From Myxococcus guangdongensis (GTDB taxonomy: Bacteria > Myxococcota > Myxococcia > Myxococcales > Myxococcaceae): a DNA stretch of 64,000 nucleotides. The notes beneath the pieces were generated by a model. It made no database searches, had not been told where the DNA came from, and was given only the letters and a program-made list of their open reading frames with translations. Made by a program: the position numbers and the translations under genes. Shown one piece after another: positions 1 to 10,420 of the stretch (positions are counted from its first letter, which is position 1; the number at the start of each line of letters is the position of its first letter). The stretch lies in assembly GCF_024198255.1 (NCBI RefSeq), contig NZ_JAJVKW010000019.1:122017-186016 (forward strand). The letters are read 5' to 3'.

Positions 1-1467
1 CCAGAGCGCGGACGAGAACCACGTGTCCAGCACGTCCGGGTCCTGGATGAAGCTCTTGCCGCCACACTTGGGGCACGCCTCGGGCGCGGTGCGAGAGACG
101 ATGGGCTCCGCGCGAGCGAAGTCCACGCCGCCCACCTTCACCGTCGGCGCATCCAGCGGGAGGTCGGTGTCGTCACCCTGACGGGGGCTGCAGGAGGTGC
201 AGTAGTACGCGGGAATCTGGTGGCCCCACCACAGCTGGCGGCTGACGCACCAGTCGTGGATGTTGCGCATCCAGTGGAAGTACGTGTTCGTCCACGACTC
301 GGGGACGAACTTGGTGCGGCCCTGCTCCACCGCCTCGATGGCCGGACGCGCCAGGGGTTCGATCTTGATGAACCACTGCGGCGACAGGCGCGGCTCCACC
401 ACGGTGGCACAGCGCTGACAGGTGCCCACGTTGAGCTTGTGCGGCTCCTCCTTCTCCAGGAGCCCCTGCTCCTGCAGGTCCGCGAGCACCGCCTTGCGCG
501 CCTCGAAGCGGTCCAGGCCGGCGTACTTGCCGGTGTCCTTCGTCATCCGCGCCGACTCGTCCAGGATGGACAGCATCGGCAGCTTGTGCCGCAGGCCCGT
601 CTGGTAGTCGTTGAAGTCGTGCGCGGGCGTGACCTTCACCACGCCGGTGCCGAACTTCGGGTCCACCAGCTCCGCGTCCGCGATGATGGGAATCTCGCGG
701 CCCGTCAGCGGCAGCACCACGAACTGGCCGGCGAGGCCCAGGTAGCGCTCGTCCTCGGGGTGGATGGCGACGGCGGTGTCACCCAGCATCGTCTCCGGGC
801 GCGTCGTCGCCACGGTGAGCGTGCGCTCGCTGTCCTTGATGGGATAGCGGATGTGCCAGATGGAGCCGTTCTTCTCCTCGTGCTCGACCTCCAGGTCGCT
901 GAGCGCCGTGCGGCACGAGGGGCACCAGTTGATGAGCTTCTGGGCCCGGTACATCAGGCCCTCTTCGTACAGCCGGACGAAGACCTCGCGCACCGCGGCC
1001 GACGACTGGTCGTCCATGGTGAAGCGCTCGCGGCTCCAGTCCAGCGACGCCCCCAGGTAGCGGTGCTGCTCGCCGATGCGGGCGCCGTACTTGCCCTTCC
1101 ACGTCCAGACGCGCTCGAGGAACTTCTCGCGGCCGAGGTCGTGGCGGCTCTTGCCCTCGGTCTTCTTGAGCTCCTTCTCCACCACCATCTGCGTGGCGAT
1201 GCCGGCGTGGTCCGTGCCCGGCAGCCAGAGCGCGTTGAAGCCGCTCATCCGCTTCCAGCGCGTGAGGATGTCCTGGATGGTCGCGGTGAGCGCGTGGCCG
1301 ATGTGCAGGCTGCCCGTGACGTTGGGCGGCGGCAGGACGATGGAGAAGGCGGGCTTGTCGGAGGTCGCCGCGGCGCGGAAGTAATCTCGCTCGAGCCAGA
1401 GGGCATAGAGGCGAGCCTCGACCTCGGAGGGCTCGTAGGCCTTGGACAGTTCGGTCGTGTCGGTCAT
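1..1467 (-). CDS. valS: Valyl-tRNA synthetase, N-terminal part (cut by the left window edge)
   Basis: Cytoplasmic class I aminoacyl-tRNA synthetase that charges tRNA-Val. The reading frame is open from the ATG at 1467 to base 1 (489 codons), so only the N-terminal half is visible; ValS is usually about 900 residues. The start MTDTTELSKAYEPSEVEARLYALW is typical. The ATP-binding HIGH motif lies within PPPNVTGSLHIGHALT, followed by GTDHAGIATQ, the editing-domain motif TTRPETMLGDTAVA, and the catalytic-core text WCVSRQLWWGHQIPAYYC. The KMSKS loop would lie beyond the edge. The gene is the last of three on this strand (CheW-like protein, romR, valS), 63 bp after romR. Family identity is very secure. 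Confidence 0.96.
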   Translation of the reverse strand, partial: MTDTTELSKAYEPSEVEARLYALWLERDYFRAAATSDKPAFSIVLPPPNVTGSLHIGHALTATIQDILTRWKRMSGFNALWLPGTDHAGIATQMVVEKELKKTEGKSRHDLGREKFLERVWTWKGKYGARIGEQHRYLGASLDWSRERFTMDDQSSAAVREVFVRLYEEGLMYRAQKLINWCPSCRTALSDLEVEHEEKNGSIWHIRYPIKDSERTLTVATTRPETMLGDTAVAIHPEDERYLGLAGQFVVLPLTGREIPIIADAELVDPKFGTGVVKVTPAHDFNDYQTGLRHKLPMLSILDESARMTKDTGKYAGLDRFEARKAVLADLQEQGLLEKEEPHKLNVGTCQRCATVVEPRLSPQWFIKIEPLARPAIEAVEQGRTKFVPESWTNTYFHWMRNIHDWCVSRQLWWGHQIPAYYCTSCSPRQGDDTDLPLDAPTVKVGGVDFARAEPIVSRTAPEACPKCGGKSFIQDPDVLDTWFSSALW

Positions 1468-1530
1468 TGAAGACGGCCAGTCCCCCTGAGGGGGACCGGC
1501 AAAGGTCAAGGGGTTACGGCGCGAAGCGCC

Positions 1531-2814
1531 TCAGTGCTGGGTCTCTCGGTCCTTGATGAGCCGCTCGAGCTCCTCACGGATGATGGTCTCCGCCAGCTGC
1601 GGTACGACCTCCCAGGCAATCTTCTCGATGACCTCGCGCGACGCCTTGGACAGCGCCTCGCGAAGCAGGGCCTCGCCCCCATCCGACGACGTGGGACGCG
1701 CCGTGGCGGCCGGACGGGCCACCGGAGCGGGCGCCGTCGGCGGGCCACCGATGTCGAGGGAGATCTCCTCCGCGCCGCTGGTGTCGGGCAGCGAGTCCTC
1801 GATGCTGATGGCCGGCTGAGCGGCCACCGGCGCCGCCGGAGCCCCCAGGCCGAACGGATCCCGGTTGCGAGCCGCCGGCTGCGTCACCCCGCCACCGGCG
1901 ATGGGAGGCAGCGGCGTGGCCCCCGGCGGACGGGGCACCCCACCCGGCATGCCCGGCCCGGGCGCACCCGGACGCCCGGCCATGCCCGGAGCCCCAGGCC
2001 CCGGAGGCATCCCCGGACGCGGCGGCATGCCCGGCGCGGGAGCCCCCGGCGGAGGCGGTACACCCGGACGACCCACGGCGCCCGGCGGCATGCCCGGCCC
2101 CGGAGGACGCGGAGCACCAGGGCCCGGCGGCATCCCAGGGCCCGGAGGACGCGCCATGCCAGGACCCGGCGGCATGCCCGGACCCGGCGGACGCGGGGCG
2201 CCAGGGCCCGGCGGCATCCCAGGGCCCGGAGGACGCGCCATGCCCGGCGGCATCCCAGGGCCCGGAGGACGCGGAGCACCAGGGCCCGGCGGCATCCCAG
2301 GGCCCGGAGGACGCGCACCCGGCGCCGGCGGCACGCCCGGACGGGCGGCCATGGGGGGCGCGGCGGCGGGGGCCGGCTGCGGCGCGACGGGCGCGGCGGA
2401 GGGACGAATCACCTGCGTGGCGATGGAGGCCGGCAGGGTGTTGGACTTCTGGCCGACCAGCGCCTTCACCTTGTCGAGCAGCACCTGGCTCTCGAACGGC
2501 TTGGTGATGTGGTCGTCGGCGCGGGCCGCGCGGGCGCGGTTCTCGTCGAACGCCTCGAAGGTGCCCGCCAGCAGCATCACCGGGATGCCCTGGGTGGCCG
2601 GGTCGTTCTTCAGCGCCTCGCAGACCTCGTAGCCGCTCTTGCCCGGCATCATCACGTCGGCCAGGACGACGTCCGGGCGCAGCTCCCGGCTGCGCGAGAT
2701 GGCGTCCAGCCCGTTGTCGACCGCGGTCACCTGAAAGTCCTCGGTCGCGAAGATCATGCCGATCACCTTGCGGATGGTGAGCGAGTCATCGGCGACCAGC
2801 AGATTCTTGGGCAT
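1531..2814 (-). CDS. romR: RomR, polarity response regulator (receiver, Pro-rich linker, helical tail)
   Basis: RomR is the polarly localised response regulator that links the Frz chemosensory pathway to the MglA/MglB GTPase switch of myxobacterial motility. The 427-residue protein has a receiver domain (about residues 1-120) with acidic pair D9/D10, phospho-acceptor D53 (in VVLADVMMPG) and a conserved Lys in TKPFE. Next comes a long Pro/Gly/Met low-complexity linker (about 160-340) of repeated PPGPGMPPGPGAP units, then a conserved helical C-terminus (KASREVIEKIAWEVVPQLAE). D53 is the phosphorylation site described for M. xanthus RomR, and domain order and length agree. I chose the ATG at 2814 (MPKNLLVADD) because the receiver fold starts there; an in-frame extension to 2898 has no domain content. 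Gene order toward encC and groEL matches my memory of M. xanthus. Confidence 0.9.
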   Translation of the reverse strand: MPKNLLVADDSLTIRKVIGMIFATEDFQVTAVDNGLDAISRSRELRPDVVLADVMMPGKSGYEVCEALKNDPATQGIPVMLLAGTFEAFDENRARAARADDHITKPFESQVLLDKVKALVGQKSNTLPASIATQVIRPSAAPVAPQPAPAAAPPMAARPGVPPAPGARPPGPGMPPGPGAPRPPGPGMPPGMARPPGPGMPPGPGAPRPPGPGMPPGPGMARPPGPGMPPGPGAPRPPGPGMPPGAVGRPGVPPPPGAPAPGMPPRPGMPPGPGAPGMAGRPGAPGPGMPGGVPRPPGATPLPPIAGGGVTQPAARNRDPFGLGAPAAPVAAQPAISIEDSLPDTSGAEEISLDIGGPPTAPAPVARPAATARPTSSDGGEALLREALSKASREVIEKIAWEVVPQLAETIIREELERLIKDRETQH

Positions 2815-2931
2815 CGGTATCGGGCCTCGGGGGCGTCGGACCCCCTGAATTCGTTGAAGAATCCGGCCGTGAAAACCTGCTTCACGGCACGGTATCAAGC
2901 CTGGCAGCTTACGGTTCGCGCTCCGGGACGA

Positions 2932-3747
2932 TCAAGAAAACATGCGCTGCAGGTCGAGGAACAGCACCGGCTCCGCCAACCCGGGCACCCGGAAGGTCCC
3001 CGCCGTCTCGTCCGGCTCGAAGCGCTGCAGCACTCCGAGCACCCGCGTGGCCGTCAGCCCCACGTGACGACCCGCCAGCTCCGCCAGGAGGAAGAACGGC
3101 TCCGGCGCGGGGGGCGTCCCGAGCAATGCCGGAACCGAACAGATGGGCCACAGGACCTGAGCATGCGGGAAGATACCGGCGACCGGCCCGCTCTGCACGG
3201 GCAGGACGCTGAATGCTTCACCCCGGGCCACCACCTGGGACACGAAGGCCAGGGGCACGCCGAACAGCCGCCCCTGTGACTCGAAGACCAGCGCCCGCTC
3301 GGGCACGGACTCGGCCCAGTGCACGGGGCGCGGGGGAGCAGGCGTCGAGCGCGGGCCCACCCGGTGCGGCAGCGCCTCCGCGATGAGTTCCAGATACAGC
3401 CGGTCCTTGTGCAGCACCGCCCCCCGGCTCAACGGCGCCAGCGAGTCCGCCAACCCCGGCGGCAACAGGAAGAACGGCGCGCGCGCCACGTCCGCCACCT
3501 CCACCACGGAGCGCACTCGCACCGCGAGCGTGGGGCTCACATCCAACACCACCACCATGCCCGCGTCTGGCTCCGGCGCGCCGCCGAGCAGCGCCGCCAG
3601 GTCCTTCACTTCGAGCACGCCTCGCAGGTTGCTGCCATTGCCACCGGGCATCGCCACTTCCATGACGGATGTGGCTTCCACGGCATAGCGGGTCTCCCCG
3701 GCTTCGACGAGCAAGCAGAGACGGCGACCGCTTTCGAAGGGCGACAC
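2932..3747 (-). CDS. Double CheW-like domain protein
   Basis: 271 residues resembling two successive CheW-like adaptor domains. The first is about residues 5-110 (CLLVEAGETRYAVEATSVMEV, then GVLEVKDLAALLG and VVVLDV). The second is about 145-265 (ALVFESQGRLFGVPLAFVSQVV, then GIFPHAQVLWPICSVPALLG and LAGRHVGLTATRVLGVLQ). CheW domains dock receptors and CheA kinases; no kinase or receptor domain is present. The frame opens with GTG at 3747. It lies 117 bp upstream of romR on the same strand, and only 41 bp separate it from the divergent diguanylate cyclase gene, so a link to polarity or motility signalling is plausible but not shown. Sequence identity to classical CheW looks low. Confidence 0.72.
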   Translation of the reverse strand: MSPFESGRRLCLLVEAGETRYAVEATSVMEVAMPGGNGSNLRGVLEVKDLAALLGGAPEPDAGMVVVLDVSPTLAVRVRSVVEVADVARAPFFLLPPGLADSLAPLSRGAVLHKDRLYLELIAEALPHRVGPRSTPAPPRPVHWAESVPERALVFESQGRLFGVPLAFVSQVVARGEAFSVLPVQSGPVAGIFPHAQVLWPICSVPALLGTPPAPEPFFLLAELAGRHVGLTATRVLGVLQRFEPDETAGTFRVPGLAEPVLFLDLQRMFS

Positions 3748-3788
3748 GGGGCGCGACCCTAGCAGCGTTCCATGGGGGGTGCTAAGCC

Positions 3789-5174
3789 ATGCGGGAGATG
3801 GCGCGCATTCTCCTCGTCGACGACGAAAAGATCGCCCGCACCCTCTACGGCGACTACCTCACGGCCGTGGGCCACACCGTCACGGCGGTGGCCACGTTCC
3901 TGGAGGCCCGACAGGCGCTCGCCGCGGACCGGTTCGACGCGGTGGTGACGGACCTCATCCTCCCCGGTGGCGACGGCATGGAGGTCCTCCGGCACGTGCG
4001 GGAGCGACATCCGGGCGTGGAGGTCGTCGTCATCACCGGTCTGGACAAGGTGGACCCCGCGGTGCGCGCCATCAAGAGCGGCGCGGCGGAGTACCTGGTC
4101 AAGCCTGTCGCCCCGGAGGCCCTCCAGCACGCGGTGCGCCGCGCGCTCACCACGCGTGAGCTGATGCAGGAGAACGCCTCGCTGCGCCGGCATGTCGCGC
4201 TGCTCGAGGCCGGACAGCGCCTGGCCACCACGCTGGACCGCGAGAAGCTGGCCGTGGCCACCACCAGCGCGCTGGAGACCATGGCGCACGCCAACGGCGT
4301 CGTCCTGTTGGAGCGCGACGCCAACATGGGCCTGCGCGCGCAGGGCACGCGCGGACTCCCCGAGGGGACCGAGGAAGCACTGGTCGCGTGGCTGCGTGAG
4401 CAGCTCCTGCACGGCAAGGCGCCCAGCGATTCGGAGATGCTGGACGTCCCCTTCCAGCGCGTGAGCTCCTTCCCCGCCATCGAATCGAACACGGTGCTGG
4501 GCCACGCGGTGCTCTTCTACTCGGACGCGCGCGCCACCGACGGCAGCGCCGAGGCCGCCGGCTACCTGGTGCGCAACTGGGCGCTGGCCCTGCGCAACCT
4601 GGACCGCTTCGCGGCGGTCGAGGACCTGGCGTACGTCGATGACCTGACGCGCCTGTTCAACACGCGCTACCTGCACCTGGTGCTGGACCGCGAGGTCCAG
4701 GCCTCGATCCAGACCGAGCGCCCCTTCAGCCTGCTGTTCCTGGACCTGGACCACTTCAAGTCCATCAACGACAACCACGGCCACCTGGTCGGCTCGAAGC
4801 TCCTGGTGGAGACCGCGCGCGTGGTGAAGGGCTGCGTGAGAGACCACGACGTGGTGGCGCGCTATGGCGGCGACGAGTACGTGGTGCTCTTGCGCAACAC
4901 CGACTCGGGCGGCGCCCTCAAGGTGGCCGAGCGCATCCGGCGCACCATGGAGACGCACCAGTTCCTCGCGCGCGAGGGGCTGTCGCTCAAGCTGTCCACG
5001 TGTATCGGTGTCGCGAGCTTCCCGGAGCACGCACGGGACAAGGCCACGCTGCTGGATTTGTCGGACCGGGCGATGTACCGCGGCAAGCGCGGCACCCGGA
5101 ACGTGGTCTACATGGCGGCGCAGGACCTGGAGGCCCCCCCGGCCGAGCGGCGCCAGGGGAGCAACGGCACCTGA
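3789..5174 (+). CDS. Response regulator diguanylate cyclase (receiver-GAF-like-GGDEF)
   Basis: Predicted phosphorylation-controlled enzyme that makes cyclic di-GMP from two GTP. The 461-residue protein has a receiver domain (4-120) with D11/D12, phospho-acceptor D55 (VVTDLILPGG), T83 and K105. A coiled linker and a GAF-like segment (about 140-270) follow, then a GGDEF domain (about 280-450). The active loop is GGDEY (360-364), a functional variant of GGDEF. An inhibitory I-site RxxD (R351-D354) sits five residues upstream, implying product feedback. The start at 3789 has a G-rich run (3774-3780) at suitable distance; an internal ATG at 3798 is possible. It is divergent from the CheW-like gene and ends 3 bp from the converging encC-like gene. 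Confidence 0.93.
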   Translation: MREMARILLVDDEKIARTLYGDYLTAVGHTVTAVATFLEARQALAADRFDAVVTDLILPGGDGMEVLRHVRERHPGVEVVVITGLDKVDPAVRAIKSGAAEYLVKPVAPEALQHAVRRALTTRELMQENASLRRHVALLEAGQRLATTLDREKLAVATTSALETMAHANGVVLLERDANMGLRAQGTRGLPEGTEEALVAWLREQLLHGKAPSDSEMLDVPFQRVSSFPAIESNTVLGHAVLFYSDARATDGSAEAAGYLVRNWALALRNLDRFAAVEDLAYVDDLTRLFNTRYLHLVLDREVQASIQTERPFSLLFLDLDHFKSINDNHGHLVGSKLLVETARVVKGCVRDHDVVARYGGDEYVVLLRNTDSGGALKVAERIRRTMETHQFLAREGLSLKLSTCIGVASFPEHARDKATLLDLSDRAMYRGKRGTRNVVYMAAQDLEAPPAERRQGSNGT

Positions 5175-5177
5175 ACT

Positions 5178-5573
5178 TCAGGGCCGCATGTTCCCCACGG
5201 TGAGGCGCTTGACGATGCTGGGCTCGGGGGCCTCGGCGCCGCCCTTGCCTTCCTTGCCCACCGCCTCCACGGACTCATGCGGGGCACCGGAGATGATGAG
5301 CCTGAACTTCTCCACGGCCTCCTGGGCGTGCTGGGCCTGCTCCGGGTCCAACCGGGCGATGAGCTGCCAGAAGAGGGCGGCGTGCTCGCGCTCCTCGTCC
5401 ATGACGTGACGGAGGACGGCCTTGGCCTCCTCGTTGTCGGTGGCGTCGATGTGGGCGGCGTAGAGGTTGATGGCGTCCAGCTCCGCCTCGATGTTGAGCC
5501 GGATGGAGCGCGCCAGCTCGGAGTCGGTCATCTTCCGGGGCACGAGCGAATGGAACGGGTCGGTCTGCGGCAT
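5178..5573 (-). CDS. encC: Encapsulated ferritin-like protein with encapsulin cargo-loading peptide (EncC-like)
   Basis: Iron-mineralising cargo of an encapsulin nanocompartment. The 131-residue protein has a short two-helix ferritin-like core (about 16-95) with a Glu-rich first helix (NIEAELDAINLY) and the metal motif EExxEH (DEEREH, 59-64), as in the EncFtn family. The C-terminal tail ends SIVKRLTVGNMRP; LTVG followed by a short hydrophobic/basic end is the targeting peptide that docks cargo inside family 1 encapsulins (M. xanthus cargo ends LTVGSLRR). The start ATG at 5573 gives MPQTDPF. Position between the diguanylate cyclase and hybrid kinase genes matches M. xanthus encC as I recall it. 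The family 1 shell gene (encA) is not in this window, so loading would happen in trans. Confidence 0.85.
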   Translation of the reverse strand: MPQTDPFHSLVPRKMTDSELARSIRLNIEAELDAINLYAAHIDATDNEEAKAVLRHVMDEEREHAALFWQLIARLDPEQAQHAQEAVEKFRLIISGAPHESVEAVGKEGKGGAEAPEPSIVKRLTVGNMRP

Positions 5574-5726
5574 TGAGGCCCTCCGAGGCCTACCGGCGGC
5601 GTCCAGTCCAGGGGAGGCTGGGGCCGCGAGGCGAACGCGCGGAGCATCCGTGTCCCCGGGGAGTCGGTCAACGGAATCCCTCCTGGTGCGTTGCGTGGAG
5701 CCGCCCGCCTCCGTCATGCTCTTCAC

Positions 5727-7238
5727 ATGGAGATACCCGCGCCGCTCGCCCAACTGCTCCAGGCCCTGGATGCGGGGGACCTGCCAGCCGCGCGCGCGGC
5801 CGCGGCGGCCTTCCAGCGCTCGGGACTCCACTCCACCCAGCTCGCCGCCGAGGTGCTGCACGAGCTGCGGCAGCCGCTGCTCGGCGTGAAGGCGTATGCC
5901 CAGCTGCTCGCCGAGGACCGTGGCCCCACGGGCCCCTTGCGGCTGCTCATGGCGCAGGTGGAGCGGATGGAGCAGATCGTCTCCGACTACATCCGCCTGG
6001 CGAGCGAGCGTCCCGCGCCGCAGCAGCGCCTGTCGCTGGCCGCGCCCATCTGGGCCGCCGCGAGGCTCTTCAGCGTCAACCCGGACTCGGCGCGAATGTC
6101 GCTGGAGGTCGAGGCCCCCGAGGACATCTTCGCGCAGGGCAACGCGCGGCTCATCGAGCAGCTCACGCTGAACCTGCTCAACAACGCGCGCGACGCGATG
6201 TCGGGGCGCGGGCGGGTGAAGGTGGTGCTCACGCGCGAGGGCTCGGCGCCAGTGCTGTATGTCGCGGACTGGGGTCCGGGCATCCCCGACGATCTCAAGG
6301 AGCGCATCTTCGAGCCGTACGTCACCGCCAGCAAGCGAGGCACGGGGCTGGGGCTGTCGGTGTGTCGGCGCATCGCGCAGGAGCACCACGCGCGCATCGA
6401 CCTGGCGCCGCAGGGCGCGATTCGGGACGTGCCTCCGCCGGCGACGGTGTTCCGGGTGCTCTTCCCCGCGACGGAGGCGGCACCCGGGCGACGCAAGCGA
6501 CTGTTGGTGGTGGATGACGAGACCATCATCCGCATGGTGTTCCGCGACCTGATGAGCAAGGAGTGCGAGGTCATCGAGGCCGCGAGCGGCGAGGAGGCGC
6601 TGGACCTGCTGCGCGAGGCGCCCGTGGACCTCATCGTCACGGACAAGAACCTGCCGGGCCTGTCGGGGCTGGAGCTGGCGCAGCAGGCGCGGCGGTTGTC
6701 CGCGACGTCGCGGGTGATTCTGATGACGGGCTATCCGTCGCTCGTGACGACGCAGCAGGCGCTGGAGCTGGGCGTGGTGGACTACCTGCTCAAGCCCTTC
6801 GACGACATCCGCGAGGTGCGCAACCTGCTGCGCGCGACGCTCGCGGCGCCGCCGGCACAGCCTGGCGCGGCGACGCAGGTGAAGCGGGTGGACGTGCTCG
6901 AGGACAACCCCACCACGGCGGCGCAGATCGCCGAGGCGCTGGAGTTGGTGGGCCTGGAGGCGCGCATCCTCCCGACGTCGGAGCTCATCGCGTTGGAGCA
7001 GCCCGCGGGCGTGGTGGTGAGCTGGGACTTCGCGCCGGCGTACGGGCGCAAGGCGCTGGAGCTGGGCAAGGCGCTGGCGCAGGGCGCGCCCTTCGTGGTG
7101 CTCGCCGAGCACCTGACGATGGAGACGGCGCTGGAGTCGCTGCGCGCGGGCGCGGCGGCGTGCCTGCCGAAGTTGTTGTCCGACACCACGGCGCTCAGCC
7201 GTGAGCTGAGTCGCGCGTTCAAGAAAGGCGTCCCATGA
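5727..7238 (+). CDS. Hybrid histidine kinase with C-terminal receiver and a degenerate second receiver-like domain
   Basis: 503-residue signalling protein without a signal peptide or membrane segments, so probably cytoplasmic. Domains: a short N-terminal helical segment; HisKA with H-box ELRQPLLGVKAY around H45; an HATPase domain with N-box LNLLNNARDAM, G1 ADWGPGIPD and G2 KRGTGLGLSVCRR; a receiver (about 260-375) with acidic pair in LLVVDDE, phospho-acceptor Asp in LIVTDKNLPG and Lys in LLKPFD; and a final segment of about 110 residues (VDVLEDNPTTAAQIAEALEL) that looks like a receiver lacking the phospho-Asp. The ATG at 5727 is preferred over an upstream TTG. The stop overlaps the ATG of the next lipoprotein gene (ATGA), so the two are probably co-transcribed. 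Confidence 0.9.
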   Translation: MEIPAPLAQLLQALDAGDLPAARAAAAAFQRSGLHSTQLAAEVLHELRQPLLGVKAYAQLLAEDRGPTGPLRLLMAQVERMEQIVSDYIRLASERPAPQQRLSLAAPIWAAARLFSVNPDSARMSLEVEAPEDIFAQGNARLIEQLTLNLLNNARDAMSGRGRVKVVLTREGSAPVLYVADWGPGIPDDLKERIFEPYVTASKRGTGLGLSVCRRIAQEHHARIDLAPQGAIRDVPPPATVFRVLFPATEAAPGRRKRLLVVDDETIIRMVFRDLMSKECEVIEAASGEEALDLLREAPVDLIVTDKNLPGLSGLELAQQARRLSATSRVILMTGYPSLVTTQQALELGVVDYLLKPFDDIREVRNLLRATLAAPPAQPGAATQVKRVDVLEDNPTTAAQIAEALELVGLEARILPTSELIALEQPAGVVVSWDFAPAYGRKALELGKALAQGAPFVVLAEHLTMETALESLRAGAAACLPKLLSDTTALSRELSRAFKKGVP

Positions 7239-8413
7239 GACTCGCGCTCCTGTCCGTTCTGTTGCTGGGTGTGGCGTGCTCCTCGGACAAGCCCCCGGCG
7301 CAGGGCGAACCGGACGCGAGCGGGCCCGTGGACTCGGGCTCGGATGCGGGGAGTGACGCGGGCTCCGACGACGATGGAGGGACGGGCGCAGAGGACGGAG
7401 GCTCGACGGGAGACGGAGGCACGGGCACTCCGGACGCGGGCCCCGGTGAGGAGGACGCGGGGAGCTGCGAGCCCCCCGCCTCGGTGCGCGAATCCCTGCT
7501 CGTCCCAGGGCTGAACAATCCGCGCAGGCTCGCGGTGGACGCGACCGACATCTACATCTCCGAATCCCACTCGCTGCGCCCCAATCAGACCGAGGGCAAC
7601 GGGCAGATTCTCCGGGTCCCCAAGTCGGGCGGTGATGCGGTGACGGTGGCCAAGGGCTTCTTCGTCCCCAATGCCATCGCCGTGAACGCGCAGTTCCTGT
7701 TCGTATTGGACGAGACGGGACTGTGGCGCGTGGACAAGGCCACGGGAGCGCGCGGCACCGTGCCCATCGAGGCGTCGGTGCCGGATGTCATCTCCAGCGG
7801 GACGGACGTTCGCCTCGGACGGTTGGCGGGGCGCGACTACGTCGTGGTGGCGACGGGAGCACGGCGGCTCGTGCGCGTGGACGCGACGGGGAGCGCCTCC
7901 TCGGCGCTGGTGCTCTACGAGGGTCCCGCCGGCACCCAGGTCCGAGGTGCGCGTATCGACGGCTCGGACGTGTGGTTCCTCGTGACGGGAAACACGGAGC
8001 CCGGGCTCTACCGCGTCCCACTGGACCTGGAGACACCGGCGCAACGGGTGAATGCGAGCATCACGACAGGGACCTCCCTGGAGCTGACGCCCACGCGCTT
8101 CCTCATCACCGAAGGAGGCGGCGGCGCGGGCCGTGTCCTCGCGCTGCCGAGAGCCGGTGGCGAGGCCCGCGTGCTCGCGGACGGGCTGCAGGGGCCCCTC
8201 TTCCCCGTCGAGTTGCACGGCGCCGTGTACTTCAAGGAGTCCGTGGCGGGTGACGCGGGATTCCTGCGTCGAGTGCGCGGCTGCCCGGCGAACACCACGG
8301 ACTCCGTGGGCCCCGTGGGCACGGGCCCGGGTGGCCTCATCGTGGATGGAGACACCCTGCTCTTCACCTCGCAGGAGAGCGGCACCGGGGGCGCGGTCGG
8401 ACGCGTGCCCTGA
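7235..8413 (+). CDS. Lipoprotein with Asp/Gly/Ser linker and beta-propeller-like body
   Basis: 392 residues. A type II signal peptide ends in LLLGVAC with lipid-anchor Cys15, followed by an acidic Ser/Gly/Asp low-complexity spacer (about 18-75), the usual tether of myxobacterial surface lipoproteins. The body (about 80-390) contains repeated short blades such as RRLAVDATDIYISES, ILRVPKSGGDAVTVAKGF and LYRVPLDLETPAQRV, resembling a six- or seven-bladed beta-propeller. No catalytic motif is recognised. The start overlaps the kinase stop by 4 bp, suggesting the kinase and this envelope protein work together, perhaps as sensor partner; that is inference. Confidence 0.75.
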   Translation: MRLALLSVLLLGVACSSDKPPAQGEPDASGPVDSGSDAGSDAGSDDDGGTGAEDGGSTGDGGTGTPDAGPGEEDAGSCEPPASVRESLLVPGLNNPRRLAVDATDIYISESHSLRPNQTEGNGQILRVPKSGGDAVTVAKGFFVPNAIAVNAQFLFVLDETGLWRVDKATGARGTVPIEASVPDVISSGTDVRLGRLAGRDYVVVATGARRLVRVDATGSASSALVLYEGPAGTQVRGARIDGSDVWFLVTGNTEPGLYRVPLDLETPAQRVNASITTGTSLELTPTRFLITEGGGGAGRVLALPRAGGEARVLADGLQGPLFPVELHGAVYFKESVAGDAGFLRRVRGCPANTTDSVGPVGTGPGGLIVDGDTLLFTSQESGTGGAVGRVP

Positions 8414-8601
8414 AGCATCGTCGGACAGGGTCGGCCCTCTCCACACCCGACCTCGGTTTGAAGCACCCGTAGCAAGAGCCGATGCCCTCCGCGCCCAAGG
8501 CGCAACGGACCGCATCCCCTGAAGCGCGCCGGCCTCGCGTCGGCGCTTCGTCCGCGTGGGCCCGTGGGCACCCCGACGCACGCGGCCTCCCCTGCCCCGC
8601 C

Positions 8602-8645
8602 CAAAAACAACGGCCCCGGTGCCTCACACGAGGCAACCGGGGCCG
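8602..8645 (-). terminator. Rho-independent terminator of groEL
   Basis: Near-perfect hairpin 8611-8645: CGGCCCCGGT pairs with ACCGGGGCCG, extended inward by GCCTC/GAGGC with a 4-base loop and one bulged A. Read on the minus strand the stem is followed by TTGTTTTT (8610-8603), the U-run of an intrinsic terminator. It lies 56 bp beyond the groEL stop codon. Confidence 0.88.
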
Positions 8646-8700
8646 AGGTCGGCTCACCCACCACGTCCCCGGGCATCGAGCCCGGGGCGCGGAGCGTGGC

Positions 8701-10344
<1,644 letters not shown>

Positions 10345-10393
10345 CGCAACCTCCTGAAGTTACTTGGAATTTTCGTGGATACAACGCAGGCCG

Positions 10394-10420
10394 TTAGCAC
10401 TCGGCCCTGGCGAGCGCCAA
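10394..10420 (-). promoter_or_regulatory. CIRCE operator (HrcA binding site) upstream of groEL
   Basis: TTAGCACTC (10394-10402), nine spacer bases, then GAGCGCCAA (10412-10420). The consensus is TTAGCACTC-N9-GAGTGCTAA, so one arm is perfect and the other has two changes. It sits 50 bp before the groEL start and overlaps the -10 box, the position expected for heat-shock repression by HrcA. Confidence 0.87.

Noticed and set aside
220..1470. Long open frame on the plus strand opposite valS
   Set aside because: Composition is the complement of valS codons; no family motifs, and the minus frame is clearly valS.
1865..2632. Collagen-like plus-strand frame (GPG/GG-P-rich) opposite the romR linker
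   Set aside because: It is the mirror of the romR Pro/Gly repeats; romR has the conserved receiver and tail in the other frame.
1534..3279. Plus-strand frame of 581 codons opposite romR and the CheW-like gene
   Set aside because: Low-complexity Arg/His-rich text, the antisense shadow of the repeat-rich romR linker.
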